The notes under the pieces were generated by a model, which saw nothing but the letters and a program-made list of their open reading frames with translations, had not been told where the DNA came from and made no database searches. A stretch of DNA of 64,000 nt from the NCBI GenBank assembly GCA_963739795.1, contig CAVUBL010000012.1, forward strand, positions 1 through 64,000, given 5' to 3'. Position numbers and translations under genes: made by a program. The stretch is from CAVUBL01 sp963739795 (lineage in GTDB: Bacteria; Acidobacteriota; Thermoanaerobaculia; Multivoradales; DATKCC01). Positions within the stretch are counted from its first letter, which is position 1, and every line of letters starts with the position of its first letter. Positions 1 to 8,764 of the stretch are shown here, in pieces.

Positions 1-28
1 AGACCCCGACCGACAGGACCTCCTACCG

Positions 29-3000
29 ATGACCGCACTGCGCCCCACGACCCTCCTCGTCCTTCTCGCCCTCCTGATCGCCGCCCCCGCGGCCGCCGCC
101 GCCCCCAACATCTATGTCACCCGCCCGACCTTGGTCCTCGCCGGCCAGATCTTCGGCGTGACGATCAACGTCCAGAACACCGACACGGTCACCTTCGGAA
201 GCTCCACCCTGGGCGCCAACTGGGACGCCTCGACCTACCTCTCCCTCGTCCCGGGCTCGGTCACCACCCGCTACGGCGACGTCAACTCCCCCTCGGGCAC
301 CGTCGTCGAGGGCAACAACCCGACCGACCGCCGGGTCGTCGTGGACCTCGATCCGATCCCCGTCGGCAAGACGGCCCAGGTGAGCTTCCAGGTCCTCGTC
401 GCCCGCTACCTGCCCGCCGGCGTCGACTCCGACTACTTCACCACCGGCCTCAACTACGCCAACGGCACCGCGCAGACGATCACCTACCTCGTCCGGGAGT
501 CGATCGTCGCGAGCCCCCGCCTCGAGCTGGCCAAGACCGACTTCGGCCACACGTTCTCGCCGGGAAGCTCCCTGGCCTACGGCATCACGGTGACCAACTC
601 CGGCAACCAGGAAGCGACCGGCCTGGTCGTCACCGACACGGTCCCCGCCCACACCCGCTTCGACGCCGCGAGCTCGAGCCCCGGGTGGAGCTGCCCGAGC
701 ACCGCCGTCGGCTCCGTCTGCTCGGCCTCCTTCTCGAGCTTGACCGCCGGCGCGTCCCGGACCTACCGCTTCGGCGTGGTGGCCGACCCGGCGCCGGCGC
801 CGGCCGGTCTCTCGACCATCCACAACGCCGCCTCCGTCACCGACGACGGCAGCCAGACGCCCGATCCCCTGACCGCCTCCGACGAGATCGACACGGCCTA
901 TCTCGCCGCCCCGGACCTGGCTGTCACCTTGAGTGACGCAGGAGTCACGGCCACCGCCGGCTCCCTCGTCCACTACGCCCTGACCGTTCGCAACCACGGC
1001 AACCAGAACGCCACCGGCGCCGTCCTCGAGGAGATCCTTCCCGCCGGCACCGCCTTCGCCTCCAGCTCCTCCTCCGCCGGCTGGACCTGTACCACCGCTT
1101 CGCCGGCCACCTGCACCCTCGCCATGGGCTCGCTTGCTGTCGGCCAGACCCGCTCCGCCTCTCTCTCCGTTCGCCTCCCCACCGCGCTACCTGCCGGAGT
1201 CGACAACCTCTCGGCCAACGCCATCGTCCACGACGACGGCACCAACGGGGCCGACCCGACGCCGGCGGACAACCAGGCCACCGAGACCACGCCCGTCTCG
1301 GCCACGCCCGACCTGGTGCTCGCCAAGGACGACGGCGGCTCGCCGGCCCACGCCGGGGCGCCGCTCCCCTACACCCTCACCTACCGCAACGCCGGAACCC
1401 AGGGCGCCACGGGCGTCGAGCTCCACGAGACCGTCCCCGCCCACACCCGTTTCCTCGCCCAGGGCTCCGCCGCCGCCTGGAGCTGCCAGCCAAGCGCGGG
1501 CGGCGCCGGCGCCGCCTGCACGATCGTCGTGGGCTCCCTCGCGGCCGGGGAGTCCCACGGGGTGACCTTCGCCGTCACGGTCGACTCCACGGTCCCCGCG
1601 GGCCTCGAGGAGATCGACAACACCGCGAGCCTCGGCGACGACGGGACCAACGGACCGGACCCGACGCCGGCCAACAACCAGGCCAGCGTCTCGACGCCCC
1701 TCGAAGCGGCCCCCGACCTCGCCGTCTCCAAGGACGACGGCGGCGTGACCGCCAAGCCCGGCCAGGTCCTCGTCTACACCCTCCACTGGACCAACCGCGG
1801 ACCCCAGGACGCCACCGGCGTGCTGATCGAGGAGGACTTGCCGCGGTACACGAGCTTCGCCTCGGGCGCCTCGACCTCCGGCTGGACCTGTCTCCCCCCA
1901 ACCACTCAGGCCCACCCCTCCACCTCCCAAACCTCACCCGACAACGCCTCCACCTCGACGACCTGCGCCCTCGAAGTCGGCGACGTCGCCGCCGGGGCCT
2001 CCGGAGCCTCGACCTTCGCCGTGCTGGTGGACGGCACGGTGCCGGCGGGGGTCGCGGCCCTCGAGAACACCGTCTGGATCATGGACGACGGGAGCAACGG
2101 GGCCGACCCGGACCCTCTCGACAACACCGCGACCCGGACCACCCCCCTCGAGGCCGCTCCGGACCTCTCGGTCGCTAAGACCGACGGAGGCGTCACGCTC
2201 CATCCCGGCGACGGCCTCACCTACACGGTGACCTACGCGAACCACGGAGACCAGGGCGCGACCGGCGTCGTACTCAAGGAAGCGGTGCCGGACCTCACCG
2301 TCTTCGAGGCCTCCGGATCGGACGCCGCCTGGGTCTGCGGCGCCGCTTCCGCGGCGTCGGTCCCCGGCGCTTCCGCCGCTCGCTCGGCGGGAGCCTCGGC
2401 AGCCCTTCCCCGGCGCACAGACAAGCTCAAGGCCGAGAGGATCCAGGACCGGCCCCAGCCGCCGAGCCTCGGCACCGAGGTCCGGACGACGAGGGCGACC
2501 TCGGAGGCCGCCGGCGCCGTCACCTGCACCCTCGCCGTCGGGACTCTCCCGGCCGGAGCCTCCTCCTCGGTGGCCTTCCGGGTGCGCCTCGGCGCCGACC
2601 TGCCCGCGGACGTCCACAGCATCTCCAACACCGTCTCGATCCACGACGACGGGGCCAACGGAAGCGATCCGACGCCCGCCGACGACCAGGCCTCGGTGAC
2701 CACGCCCGTCGAGGGCGGCCCCGGGCCTGGGCCTGGACCCGGACCTGGACCAGGCGACACCCCCCAGCTGGACGTCACCCTCCGCGACGTCCTGGCGGTC
2801 GACCGCGACGGCTCGGGGTCGTTCTCGGCCGGGGACCGGTTGAGCTACCAGGTCGTCGTCCGCAACACCGGCTCTGCGGCCGCGTCCCACCTCGTCTTCC
2901 GCGTCCCGGTCCCCGCCCACACCAGCTTTCTCACCGGGTCGGTCACCGGGGCGGGAGTCGTCGACACGTCGCTTTCGGGCCGCGTGCTCACCGTCTGGCT

Positions 3001-3292
3001 CCAGGACCTCGCCGCGGGGAGCGACAGCGGCTTCTCGTGGGACGTGGCGATCGACGAGCCGCTGGCCCCGGACGTGAGCGTGCTACGGGCCCAGGGCGCG
3101 GTCGGGGCCCTTGGCGTCGAGGCCGTGCCCTCGGACGATCCCGACACCGCCGTCGTCGACGACCCGACGCTGACGCCGCTCCAGACACCCGGCGAGGGCA
3201 CCGGCTCCCAGCCCATCCCCACCCTCACCGAGCTCGGCCTCCTGGCCCTCGGCGTGGTCCTCCTCGGCGGCGGCGCGTGGGTGCTGCGGTGA
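29..3292 (+). CDS. Secreted DUF11-repeat protein with IPTL-CTERM tail
   Basis: 1087 aa. A signal peptide (about residues 1-25, ending in an Ala-rich stretch) is followed by a non-repetitive N-terminal domain and about six DUF11 (conserved repeat) domains starting near residues 165, 295, 428, 562, 709 and 920. Most repeats carry a W-x-C and a second Cys before a T/S-x-D-D-G loop. Repeats 4 and 5 have long Thr/Ser- and Ala-rich insertions between those Cys residues. A Gly-Pro repeat linker lies near residue 903. The C-terminus has the IPTL motif, a hydrophobic helix and a terminal Arg, the pattern of IPTL-CTERM sorting signals. It is predicted to be exported and surface-anchored; a structural or adhesive role is inferred. 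The stop overlaps the start of the next gene. Confidence 0.9.
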   Translation: MTALRPTTLLVLLALLIAAPAAAAAPNIYVTRPTLVLAGQIFGVTINVQNTDTVTFGSSTLGANWDASTYLSLVPGSVTTRYGDVNSPSGTVVEGNNPTDRRVVVDLDPIPVGKTAQVSFQVLVARYLPAGVDSDYFTTGLNYANGTAQTITYLVRESIVASPRLELAKTDFGHTFSPGSSLAYGITVTNSGNQEATGLVVTDTVPAHTRFDAASSSPGWSCPSTAVGSVCSASFSSLTAGASRTYRFGVVADPAPAPAGLSTIHNAASVTDDGSQTPDPLTASDEIDTAYLAAPDLAVTLSDAGVTATAGSLVHYALTVRNHGNQNATGAVLEEILPAGTAFASSSSSAGWTCTTASPATCTLAMGSLAVGQTRSASLSVRLPTALPAGVDNLSANAIVHDDGTNGADPTPADNQATETTPVSATPDLVLAKDDGGSPAHAGAPLPYTLTYRNAGTQGATGVELHETVPAHTRFLAQGSAAAWSCQPSAGGAGAACTIVVGSLAAGESHGVTFAVTVDSTVPAGLEEIDNTASLGDDGTNGPDPTPANNQASVSTPLEAAPDLAVSKDDGGVTAKPGQVLVYTLHWTNRGPQDATGVLIEEDLPRYTSFASGASTSGWTCLPPTTQAHPSTSQTSPDNASTSTTCALEVGDVAAGASGASTFAVLVDGTVPAGVAALENTVWIMDDGSNGADPDPLDNTATRTTPLEAAPDLSVAKTDGGVTLHPGDGLTYTVTYANHGDQGATGVVLKEAVPDLTVFEASGSDAAWVCGAASAASVPGASAARSAGASAALPRRTDKLKAERIQDRPQPPSLGTEVRTTRATSEAAGAVTCTLAVGTLPAGASSSVAFRVRLGADLPADVHSISNTVSIHDDGANGSDPTPADDQASVTTPVEGGPGPGPGPGPGPGDTPQLDVTLRDVLAVDRDGSGSFSAGDRLSYQVVVRNTGSAAASHLVFRVPVPAHTSFLTGSVTGAGVVDTSLSGRVLTVWLQDLAAGSDSGFSWDVAIDEPLAPDVSVLRAQGAVGALGVEAVPSDDPDTAVVDDPTLTPLQTPGEGTGSQPIPTLTELGLLALGVVLLGGGAWVLR

Positions 3293-4221
3293 GCCTTCCG
3301 TGTCTCGTCTCCGCCCTCCTTGCCGCCGCTCCGCAGGTGGCGATTCCTCCTGCGCCCCGCGGCCCGGCGGCGGGGAGGGCGAGCCTGGACGCCTCGATCA
3401 GCTCCTACCCGCCTTGCCAGGAGGTGACCCTGACGGCCAACGCGACCGGGCGGCCGCCCCTCGCCTTCTCCTGGAAACTGCCCTCGGGCCAAATCCTCAC
3501 CGGCAATCCCGTCGTCCTCGACACCGGGCTTCTCCCCACCGGCTACAACACCATCGACCTCACCGTCACGAACGACGCCGGCCAGGCCGAGTACCCCGTC
3601 GCCCTCGTCGTCGAGGACCTCGGCTTCGCCGCTCCCCCCTCCCTCACCGTCGTCTCTGGGACCACGGTCGCCGCCCAGGCGAACACCACGGGCGCGACCG
3701 AGTGGCGTTGGACCTGGGGGGACGGAACGACGACCCCATGGACCTCCGGCTGCGACGGCGACGCCCCGACCCACACCTACCCTGCGACCGGGACCTACCA
3801 GGTCACCGTCGAAGCGCGCTCCTGCCGGGCCGGCCCGATCTCCCAGACCGGAACCCTCACCCTCGGCAGCCCCGGCTCGATCACCGTCGACCGCTTCGAG
3901 CCCCTCTGCTCGACGACTCCCTTCTGCACCTTCGACGTCGGCCAAGACGTGCTCTTCGACCTCGAGACCTCGGTGCCCGCGGATTCCTACGCCTACGACT
4001 GGAACGGCGACGGCACCGTCGACCAGGTCGCGTCCTCGCCCGTCCTCGTCCACGCCTTCGGCGCAGCCGGCTACCTGACTCCCACCGTCACCGTGTTCGC
4101 CGGCACCGCCACGGCCACCGGAGAGACCCCCGCGCCGATCCAGATCGTCGCCCCCACCTCCGGGCTCCTCTTCTCCGACGACTTCGAAACCGGCGACCTC
4201 TCCCGCTGGAGCCAGCCATGA
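3289..4221 (+). CDS. Secreted PKD-domain protein
   Basis: 310 aa from the GTG at 3289, which overlaps the upstream stop (GTGA), so the two are probably translationally coupled. A larger in-frame ORF begins at 3037 inside the DUF11 gene but that part reads as shadow. The N-terminus is hydrophobic and signal-like. Two or three PKD/Ig-like beta-sandwich domains follow, with W-x-W-G-D-G and H-x-Y-P-x-x-G-x-Y blocks near residues 145-180, and a D-W-N-G-D-G-x-V-D segment near 245. The last residues form an LFxDDFExGDxxxW tail that I recognise from the ends of many exported proteins in GC-rich soil bacteria. Partner of the preceding DUF11 protein; function unknown. Confidence 0.8.
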   Translation: MSLPCLVSALLAAAPQVAIPPAPRGPAAGRASLDASISSYPPCQEVTLTANATGRPPLAFSWKLPSGQILTGNPVVLDTGLLPTGYNTIDLTVTNDAGQAEYPVALVVEDLGFAAPPSLTVVSGTTVAAQANTTGATEWRWTWGDGTTTPWTSGCDGDAPTHTYPATGTYQVTVEARSCRAGPISQTGTLTLGSPGSITVDRFEPLCSTTPFCTFDVGQDVLFDLETSVPADSYAYDWNGDGTVDQVASSPVLVHAFGAAGYLTPTVTVFAGTATATGETPAPIQIVAPTSGLLFSDDFETGDLSRWSQP

Positions 4222-4865
4222 TCCCCTCGCGCCCCGTGCCCCGCCGCACCGACCGCCTCCCCCGCGACCTTCGCCGTCTCGCCGCCTACGAGCAGCTCCT
4301 TCTCACCGACCCGCCACCCGCCTGGGGCGCTTGCCCGCCCGCCGGCCCCCTCACCGCGTCCGAGGCCCTCCTCGAGGAGATGTTCGAGCTTCTCTCGGCC
4401 CTCAGTGCCCGAGGGACCTCCCCACCGCCCGCCCTCGAGGACCTCGCTCACCTCTTCATCCTCCTCGCCTCGATCGCCTGGCCGAGGGAACCTGCCGAGG
4501 CCGCGTCGGCGCGCCTCGCCGGCACGCTCGCCCGCGAGCTCGCGGCCCATCCGACGCCTGCCGGGGTTCCCCTTCAGGACCAGCTCGGCCCGTTGCGCGG
4601 CGCGACCTCGCGCCTCTACCACCATCTTCGCCAACCCTTGGCCGACCACCATTCGGTAGGAGGAGTACTTCGTCCCGTTCTTGACATCTCCGTTCGCCTG
4701 TACTATCTAGGAGACACCGCTGGACTGTATCGGAGACTCGAACCGCCAGACGCCCTCCACCGTGCCTGCCATCGACCAGTACGCCAGTCTCCTCAAGGCC
4801 GCCGGCAGCCCGACCCGCCTCCAGATCCTCGCACTCCTCGCCGAGCGAGGACGGACCGCCCGTGA
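4218..4865 (+). CDS. Hypothetical protein coupled to the PKD gene
   Basis: ATG at 4218 overlaps the PKD stop (ATGA). The first ~150 residues look coded (helical, Leu/Ala-rich, Pro-rich N-terminus) and match no family I recognise. The last ~60 residues are less convincing: they overlap the next gene by about 100 bp and contain a possible promoter. The true 3' end may have been replaced by accessory DNA, or the frame may be shifted near 4650. Confidence 0.4.
   Translation: MIPSRPVPRRTDRLPRDLRRLAAYEQLLLTDPPPAWGACPPAGPLTASEALLEEMFELLSALSARGTSPPPALEDLAHLFILLASIAWPREPAEAASARLAGTLARELAAHPTPAGVPLQDQLGPLRGATSRLYHHLRQPLADHHSVGGVLRPVLDISVRLYYLGDTAGLYRRLEPPDALHRACHRPVRQSPQGRRQPDPPPDPRTPRRARTDRP
4681..4709 (+). 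promoter_or_regulatory. Possible sigma-70 promoter
   Basis: A perfect TTGACA (4681-4686) is followed after 17 bp by TATCTA, a weak -10. An AGGAG lies just downstream. It would drive the winged-helix gene starting at 4762. Confidence 0.3.
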
Positions 4866-5052
4866 GCTCACCGCTCTCACCGGTGTCTCCTACGGGATGG
4901 TTACCAAGCACCTCCGAACCCTGCGCGAGAACAGCCTCATCGAAACCGACGACGCCTCGGTCAACCGCCTGCGGCCCCAGGCCGCCGACCGCATCCGTCG
5001 CGCGGTCCCTGAGATCTTCCCCGCCCCGCCACCCTTGCCCGACGACGTCTGA
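4762..5052 (+). CDS. ArsR-like winged-helix regulator
   Basis: 96 aa from GTG 4762. Residues 5-80 form a winged helix-turn-helix: the helix with S-P-T-R-L-Q-I-L-A-L-L is typical of ArsR-type repressors, followed by the T-A-R-E-L recognition region and V-T-K-H-L-R-T-L. No metal-binding Cys cluster is seen, so the effector is unknown. A CTG at 4720 with an AGGAG just upstream is an alternative start. It stands alone, followed by accessory DNA. Likely a small autoregulated transcription factor. Confidence 0.7.
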   Translation: MPAIDQYASLLKAAGSPTRLQILALLAERGRTARELTALTGVSYGMVTKHLRTLRENSLIETDDASVNRLRPQAADRIRRAVPEIFPAPPPLPDDV

Positions 5053-5070
5053 CCCGCGGGCTCTGCGGGA

Positions 5071-5087
5071 CGCGAACACTGTTCGCG
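5071..5087. promoter_or_regulatory. 17-bp inverted repeat after the winged-helix gene
   Basis: Perfect inverted repeat CGCGAAC-ACT-GTTCGCG, 18 bp past the stop at 5052. No T-run follows, so it may be a Rho-assisted terminator stem or a protein-binding site. Confidence 0.4.
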
Positions 5088-5261
5088 TGCCGACTCGCCG
5101 AACTCTCCGCCGGCGCCCTGCCGCCGGCTCTCGCCGAGTGCCGCGAAGGCGAAGTGGACGCCTGTCTCGGACGCAGAGATCCACTGATCCACGGGGCCCG
5201 TCTCAGCCGAGCTCCGGCCCTGCCCCCTACGGTCGTTGGGCTCTCCCGAACCCGGGACGCC

Positions 5262-5277
5262 CCTTCGATATCGAAGG
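5262..5277. promoter_or_regulatory. 16-bp perfect palindrome
   Basis: CCTTCGATATCGAAGG is fully self-complementary and lies upstream of the HTH gene at 5429 in an otherwise gene-free stretch (5053-5428). Possible operator; nothing else is apparent in this gap. Confidence 0.3.
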
Positions 5278-5428
5278 ACACTTGCTTCAGACGTGACCAC
5301 GCCCGGTGACGCCGCAGGAGGCTTCGCCCCGAAGCTCCTCGCTTCAGGGTCGTAGCCTCCCCGTCACCGACCCAGCCCCCACCCGCCGCTCGAGGCCCTC
5401 GAGCTGGCCTCCCCGAAGAGGACTCGTC

Positions 5429-5653
5429 GTGAACTCGAACCCCACCCGCTCCCCTGATCCCGCCACCTACACCGTCGCCGGCTTCTGCGAACAGCACCAC
5501 ATCTCTCGAGGCTTCCTCTACCGCCTTTGGAACGAGGGCAGAGGCCCCCGCCGGACGAAGCTCGGGCGCCGCACTTTGATCTCCGGAGAGGCCGCCGCGG
5601 CGTGGCGCCGGCAGATCGAAGCCGAGACCATGGAGGGGGAGCAGGGTTCGTAG
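5429..5653 (+). CDS. Small AlpA/excisionase-like HTH protein
   Basis: 74 aa from the GTG at 5429, preceded by GAAGAGG. The core (residues ~13-60) reads as the short helix-turn-helix of AlpA/excisionase-type proteins: a Y-T-V-x-x-F-C-x-x-H-x-I-S start, a R-x-x-L-Y-R-L-W turn, the G-x-G-P-x-x-x-K-L-G-R-R wing and a final A-A-A-W-R helix. Such proteins act as excision or transcription factors of mobile elements, consistent with the accessory setting. No integrase is adjacent. Confidence 0.6.
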   Translation: MNSNPTRSPDPATYTVAGFCEQHHISRGFLYRLWNEGRGPRRTKLGRRTLISGEAAAAWRRQIEAETMEGEQGS

Positions 5654-5806
5654 AGCGTCTGTAGGTGGCCATCCCGAGCCAGGCTCTTCTCTCCGACCTC
5701 CAGCACACCGGCCGCAGGGAGCTATACGGGACTGCCTTCTCGTCGGGATCGTCTCCCCAGGCTCAAGTAGAGCCGCGCGCTCTGGCCTAGCGGGCCGAGG
5801 AAGTGC

Positions 5807-6052
5807 TCACTCCGTGAGCGAGTGCACTTGAGGATGCCGGGAGCCGTCCGGGCCCTCGCTCTCGAGCTCGGCTTCGTCCAAGGCATTGATCGCCCGAACT
5901 CTGGCTCTCCTCCACTCCGAGTCGCTAGTCCGCGGGTGACGGTGGAGACCGATACGGAGAGCGAGCTCGTTCTCCAGCACGTCGACTGGATCCGGGTAGA
6001 GACGGAGGAGCTCTTGGTGGAGCTCCTCGATTTCCTCGGTGTGCGCCATCAC
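5807..6052 (-). CDS. Small hypothetical protein
   Basis: 81 aa, possibly starting at GTG 6052 or the ATG at 6049. Acidic and helical (repeated E-E-L, L-L-R-L-Y, D-E-A-E-L-E), without Cys or membrane segments. No strong ribosome-binding site. No recognisable family. From here to 6391 I see no other gene. Confidence 0.35.
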   Translation of the reverse strand: MMAHTEEIEELHQELLRLYPDPVDVLENELALRIGLHRHPRTSDSEWRRARVRAINALDEAELESEGPDGSRHPQVHSLTE

Positions 6053-6391
6053 GTACCGTCAGGCCTTCGGTGTTCTGTTCGGTGTCCCCCGGGTCGAGCC
6101 CTTTGATGCGGCCGGCATCCACAAGATCTTACTTACCCTTCCCAGCAGCGCAAAGAGCTCGCCCACTCCAATTGCATGACCGCGAACATCGCCCCCCTGC
6201 TTGCTGAGCGGTAGGAAGACGCCACGCCTCCCGCCATCACCTCCACAAGCCACTTCGCGGACGCCGGTTCACCCATGCTGGTATCACCGGTACACTTCAT
6301 TGACCAGCGGGCACCTACAGTTCCCCGACAGCTTCGCAGAGCGCGGTTCTCCGCGCGCCTTGCTAGAGTGCTGGCACTTCCCGGGAGTGTA

Positions 6392-6937
6392 ATGAGACGT
6401 CGACGAGTGAGCTGGCCACAGCCGGAAGCCTTTGTCGAGCGTCGCGACGACACGGGCAACGACGATCGAATGCTCACGCTCATCGAGGTCTCTCGCGCCA
6501 GCGGGGTCCCGATGCCGGAGATCGCCCGCCTTCAGCGCGAGCATCCGGAGGAGCTGCCCGCTGTCGCCGTCGGAGCCGCCCTCTTCTTCCCGGAAGGCAT
6601 CATCCCCACAGTGCAGGCGCTCTCCCGCGCCGAGAAGGTCGATCAGGCCCCAGCGCCCGAGGGTTCCGCTGAGCCCACACCCTGTTCGGAAGCGGAGAGA
6701 GATCCGCAGAGGACCGTCGCCCCGCCTCCTCCACCGCAGTCGGTCCGGGCGCGGAAGACGGTGGCCACAAGGGTCTCCGGGATCCCGACCCATGAGGCTC
6801 TTTCCCCCGTCGATTCCGCCGCCCTCTCCGAGCGTATCGAGCGCCTTGATCGGTCTCTGAGAATCCTCTCCAGCGAGCTCGCAGACCTCACCGCCGCTCT
6901 ACGCTGCCCAGTGAAGGCCTTCACCTCCTCGTCATAG
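6392..6937 (+). CDS. Hypothetical protein with MerR-like N-terminus and coiled coil
   Basis: 181 aa from ATG 6392, which has GGGAG 8 bp upstream. Residues ~28-75 (L-T-L-I-E-V-S-R-A-S-G-V-P) resemble the first helices of MerR/AlpA-type DNA-binding domains. A Pro/Ser-rich linker (~85-130) and a C-terminal coiled coil (~140-170) with regular Leu and E-R-I-E-R-L spacing follow. A possible small DNA-binding adaptor of mobile origin. Two hairpins follow the stop. Confidence 0.5.
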   Translation: MRRRRVSWPQPEAFVERRDDTGNDDRMLTLIEVSRASGVPMPEIARLQREHPEELPAVAVGAALFFPEGIIPTVQALSRAEKVDQAPAPEGSAEPTPCSEAERDPQRTVAPPPPPQSVRARKTVATRVSGIPTHEALSPVDSAALSERIERLDRSLRILSSELADLTAALRCPVKAFTSSS

Positions 6938-6992
6938 CTCCTGCACCGGCCGGCCCCGTCTCGCTAACCTCCGAGAACGACCCGCCCCCAAG

Positions 6993-7056
6993 CCCCCTCC
7001 CCGACAGCAGGAGGGGGACGAGCAAGGGCGTGAAGAGCGGAGACGAGCTCCGCTCT
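6993..7056 (+). terminator. Two tandem hairpins after the HTH/coiled-coil gene
   Basis: First stem CCCCCTCC/GGAGGGGG (6993-7000 and 7010-7017); second stem AGAGCGGAG/CTCCGCTCT (7034-7042 and 7048-7056). Neither has a clear T-run, but both sit directly downstream of the gene ending at 6937. Confidence 0.45.
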
Positions 7057-7097
7057 CAACCGAAGCGGAGGTTGCCGATCATCGCGGTTGGTACCGC

Positions 7098-7517
7098 ATG
7101 TTCGCCCTGCCACCCCTCGGAGGAGCTGGTCCCCTCAGATCGCCGACCGGGAGCTCCTCATTGCGGCCCTTGGAGGCGATGGCGCTGCTGAGAGGGGACG
7201 GCGAGAACGCCTCTTCCCAGGCCCTCGGCGGTCTCTTGCGCTCGCTCATCATCGGATCTCCGCCTTCTGGGCCACGACGACCAGCCGGAGCATTCCAGCT
7301 CCCCGACATCGAACTTCCTGGAGACCTGATCGGCGACACCGAGGGCCTCCGGGTGAAGAACGCCCCCGTCGCTCGCCAGCGCGTCGAGCCTTGGGCGGAC
7401 TGCACCGCGGCGACCGACCCGCGCAGGCGGATGGCGAGTGGTCGCAGCATGGCGTCCTGGTTCGCGGAGCCGATCGCCAACCTGCCCCGCTCACAACCGG
7501 GGTCGTCGCGTCGTTGA
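7098..7517 (+). CDS. Doubtful hypothetical ORF
   Basis: 139 aa from ATG 7098. Third codon positions are mostly G/C, which favours coding, but there is no clear ribosome-binding site, domain or signal. A 57-residue minus-strand ORF within it starts at paired ATGs near 7250 behind a GGAG and is an equally valid alternative. The stretch could also be a decayed gene. Confidence 0.22.
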   Translation: MFALPPLGGAGPLRSPTGSSSLRPLEAMALLRGDGENASSQALGGLLRSLIIGSPPSGPRRPAGAFQLPDIELPGDLIGDTEGLRVKNAPVARQRVEPWADCTAATDPRRRMASGRSMASWFAEPIANLPRSQPGSSRR

Positions 7518-7908
7518 CTCCAGCCTCCCCGGCGAGGGGCTTTCTGCGGCCCCCTCCCTAGCCCCGCAGCACCCGGAGCGCTGGAGCTCCGGCCTGGCGG
7601 TCCCCGCGCCCGAGCGGATCCCGACCGTGGCCCATGATGTGGCCGCTCGCGCCTCGGCCTCCACTACCGGCGCGGCCAGGGCTGCCACCTCCACCAGTGA
7701 CGCGAGCGCTCCGGCCATGGCTCGGCGCAGGAAGTGGCACTCCGGGTCGCCTCCCCGCTGACCCGCCGCCACTCGGCCGCGATCGAGCAGGTCCTCCGGG
7801 TTGGCGAAGGAGGACTACGCTCCCGATCCTCAGCTCCTCCAGGAAGCTCTCTTCCGGGGCGAGGGGATGGAGCGCTCGAGATGCCGGGGAGACGCGGATC
7901 CAGCCGGG
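7518..7908. other. No supportable gene
   Basis: Several overlapping short reading frames on both strands, none with a convincing start, domain or consistent codon bias. Probably degraded coding sequence. Confidence 0.4.
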
Positions 7909-8745
7909 CTACGGCTTCACGGGAACCGCGGCGAGCCACGTGTCGAAGTTTCCTGAGACGAGGAGCTCACCCTTGGCCGAGAGGTCCTTTGCGGCCGACT
8001 TGAAGAACGACCGCGTCGGCCCCTTTTGCATGGGGAGAGCGCCCCGATCCAGCGCAATCCTGAAGAGACCCTGCGTCTCGTGCTTCACGTAGGCCCCCCC
8101 GCCTTCGCGGAGGGCGACACATGGCACCAGAACGTCGCAGCGGAGTGTCCCGGTCGTCGCGACGTACTGCGCGCCGGTCGGGTGACCTCCCAGGGCGATT
8201 GCGCTCGCCTGCGTCACCTGGTCGAGGTCCTGGATCGGCCTGGGCAGGTACTGAAGTTTCGGGTCCATCGGGCGATGGATGAGGGAGTGCACGAGACCTG
8301 ACTGATTGACAGAGACACGGGTAATCTCGATCCCCGTGTCGGGGTCGATGACGCTGAACAGGAAGTAGAAGGCTCTCTCTTGCCCCGGCTCGCAACGGGA
8401 CTGGCTCCAGTTCACGACGCGACGGCTGACGATCTTCGCGCGGCCGCTGTCGACGAGGTCGAAGAACCGCCTCTCGGTAGGCTCCATCTGGTCACGAGGC
8501 GTCGCCTGAAACGCTCTCCGATGGTAGAAGAGAAAATCCTGCCACGCCTCATCGGCGGTCGCTGGGAAGGGATGAGGCACGTAGTCCGGGGCGTTTGGGT
8601 CGGTCGCAGCCTTCATGGAAGCTTCGAACTTCTGCCACGCTGCTCGGTGCTCAGTCGAGCAAGGGGCGAGGTCCCAAGCGTGTAGAGCGGCTGGCAGCCC
8701 GAGAGCGGAGACGAGTAGGGGCGCGACCAACAGTTGAAGGCGCAT
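7909..8745 (-). CDS. Exported protein of unknown function
   Basis: 278 aa starting at ATG 8745, chosen because AAGGAGATATCC lies just upstream and the signal peptide begins there. Residues 1-23 are a signal peptide ending at A-L-H-A. The mature protein has Cys near residues 28, 140, 222 and 228 that could form disulfides, and a mixed alpha/beta pattern. I recognise no family. It follows the C39-like lipoprotein with a 19-bp gap, so the two are probably co-transcribed and may act together in the cell envelope. Confidence 0.7.
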   Translation of the reverse strand: MRLQLLVAPLLVSALGLPAALHAWDLAPCSTEHRAAWQKFEASMKAATDPNAPDYVPHPFPATADEAWQDFLFYHRRAFQATPRDQMEPTERRFFDLVDSGRAKIVSRRVVNWSQSRCEPGQERAFYFLFSVIDPDTGIEITRVSVNQSGLVHSLIHRPMDPKLQYLPRPIQDLDQVTQASAIALGGHPTGAQYVATTGTLRCDVLVPCVALREGGGAYVKHETQGLFRIALDRGALPMQKGPTRSFFKSAAKDLSAKGELLVSGNFDTWLAAVPVKP

Positions 8746-8764
8746 ATGGATATCTCCTTCCAGA

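Noticed and set aside
2728..2760. GC-rich tandem repeat in the first gene
   Set aside because: Encodes a Gly-Pro linker between domains; common in exported repeat proteins.
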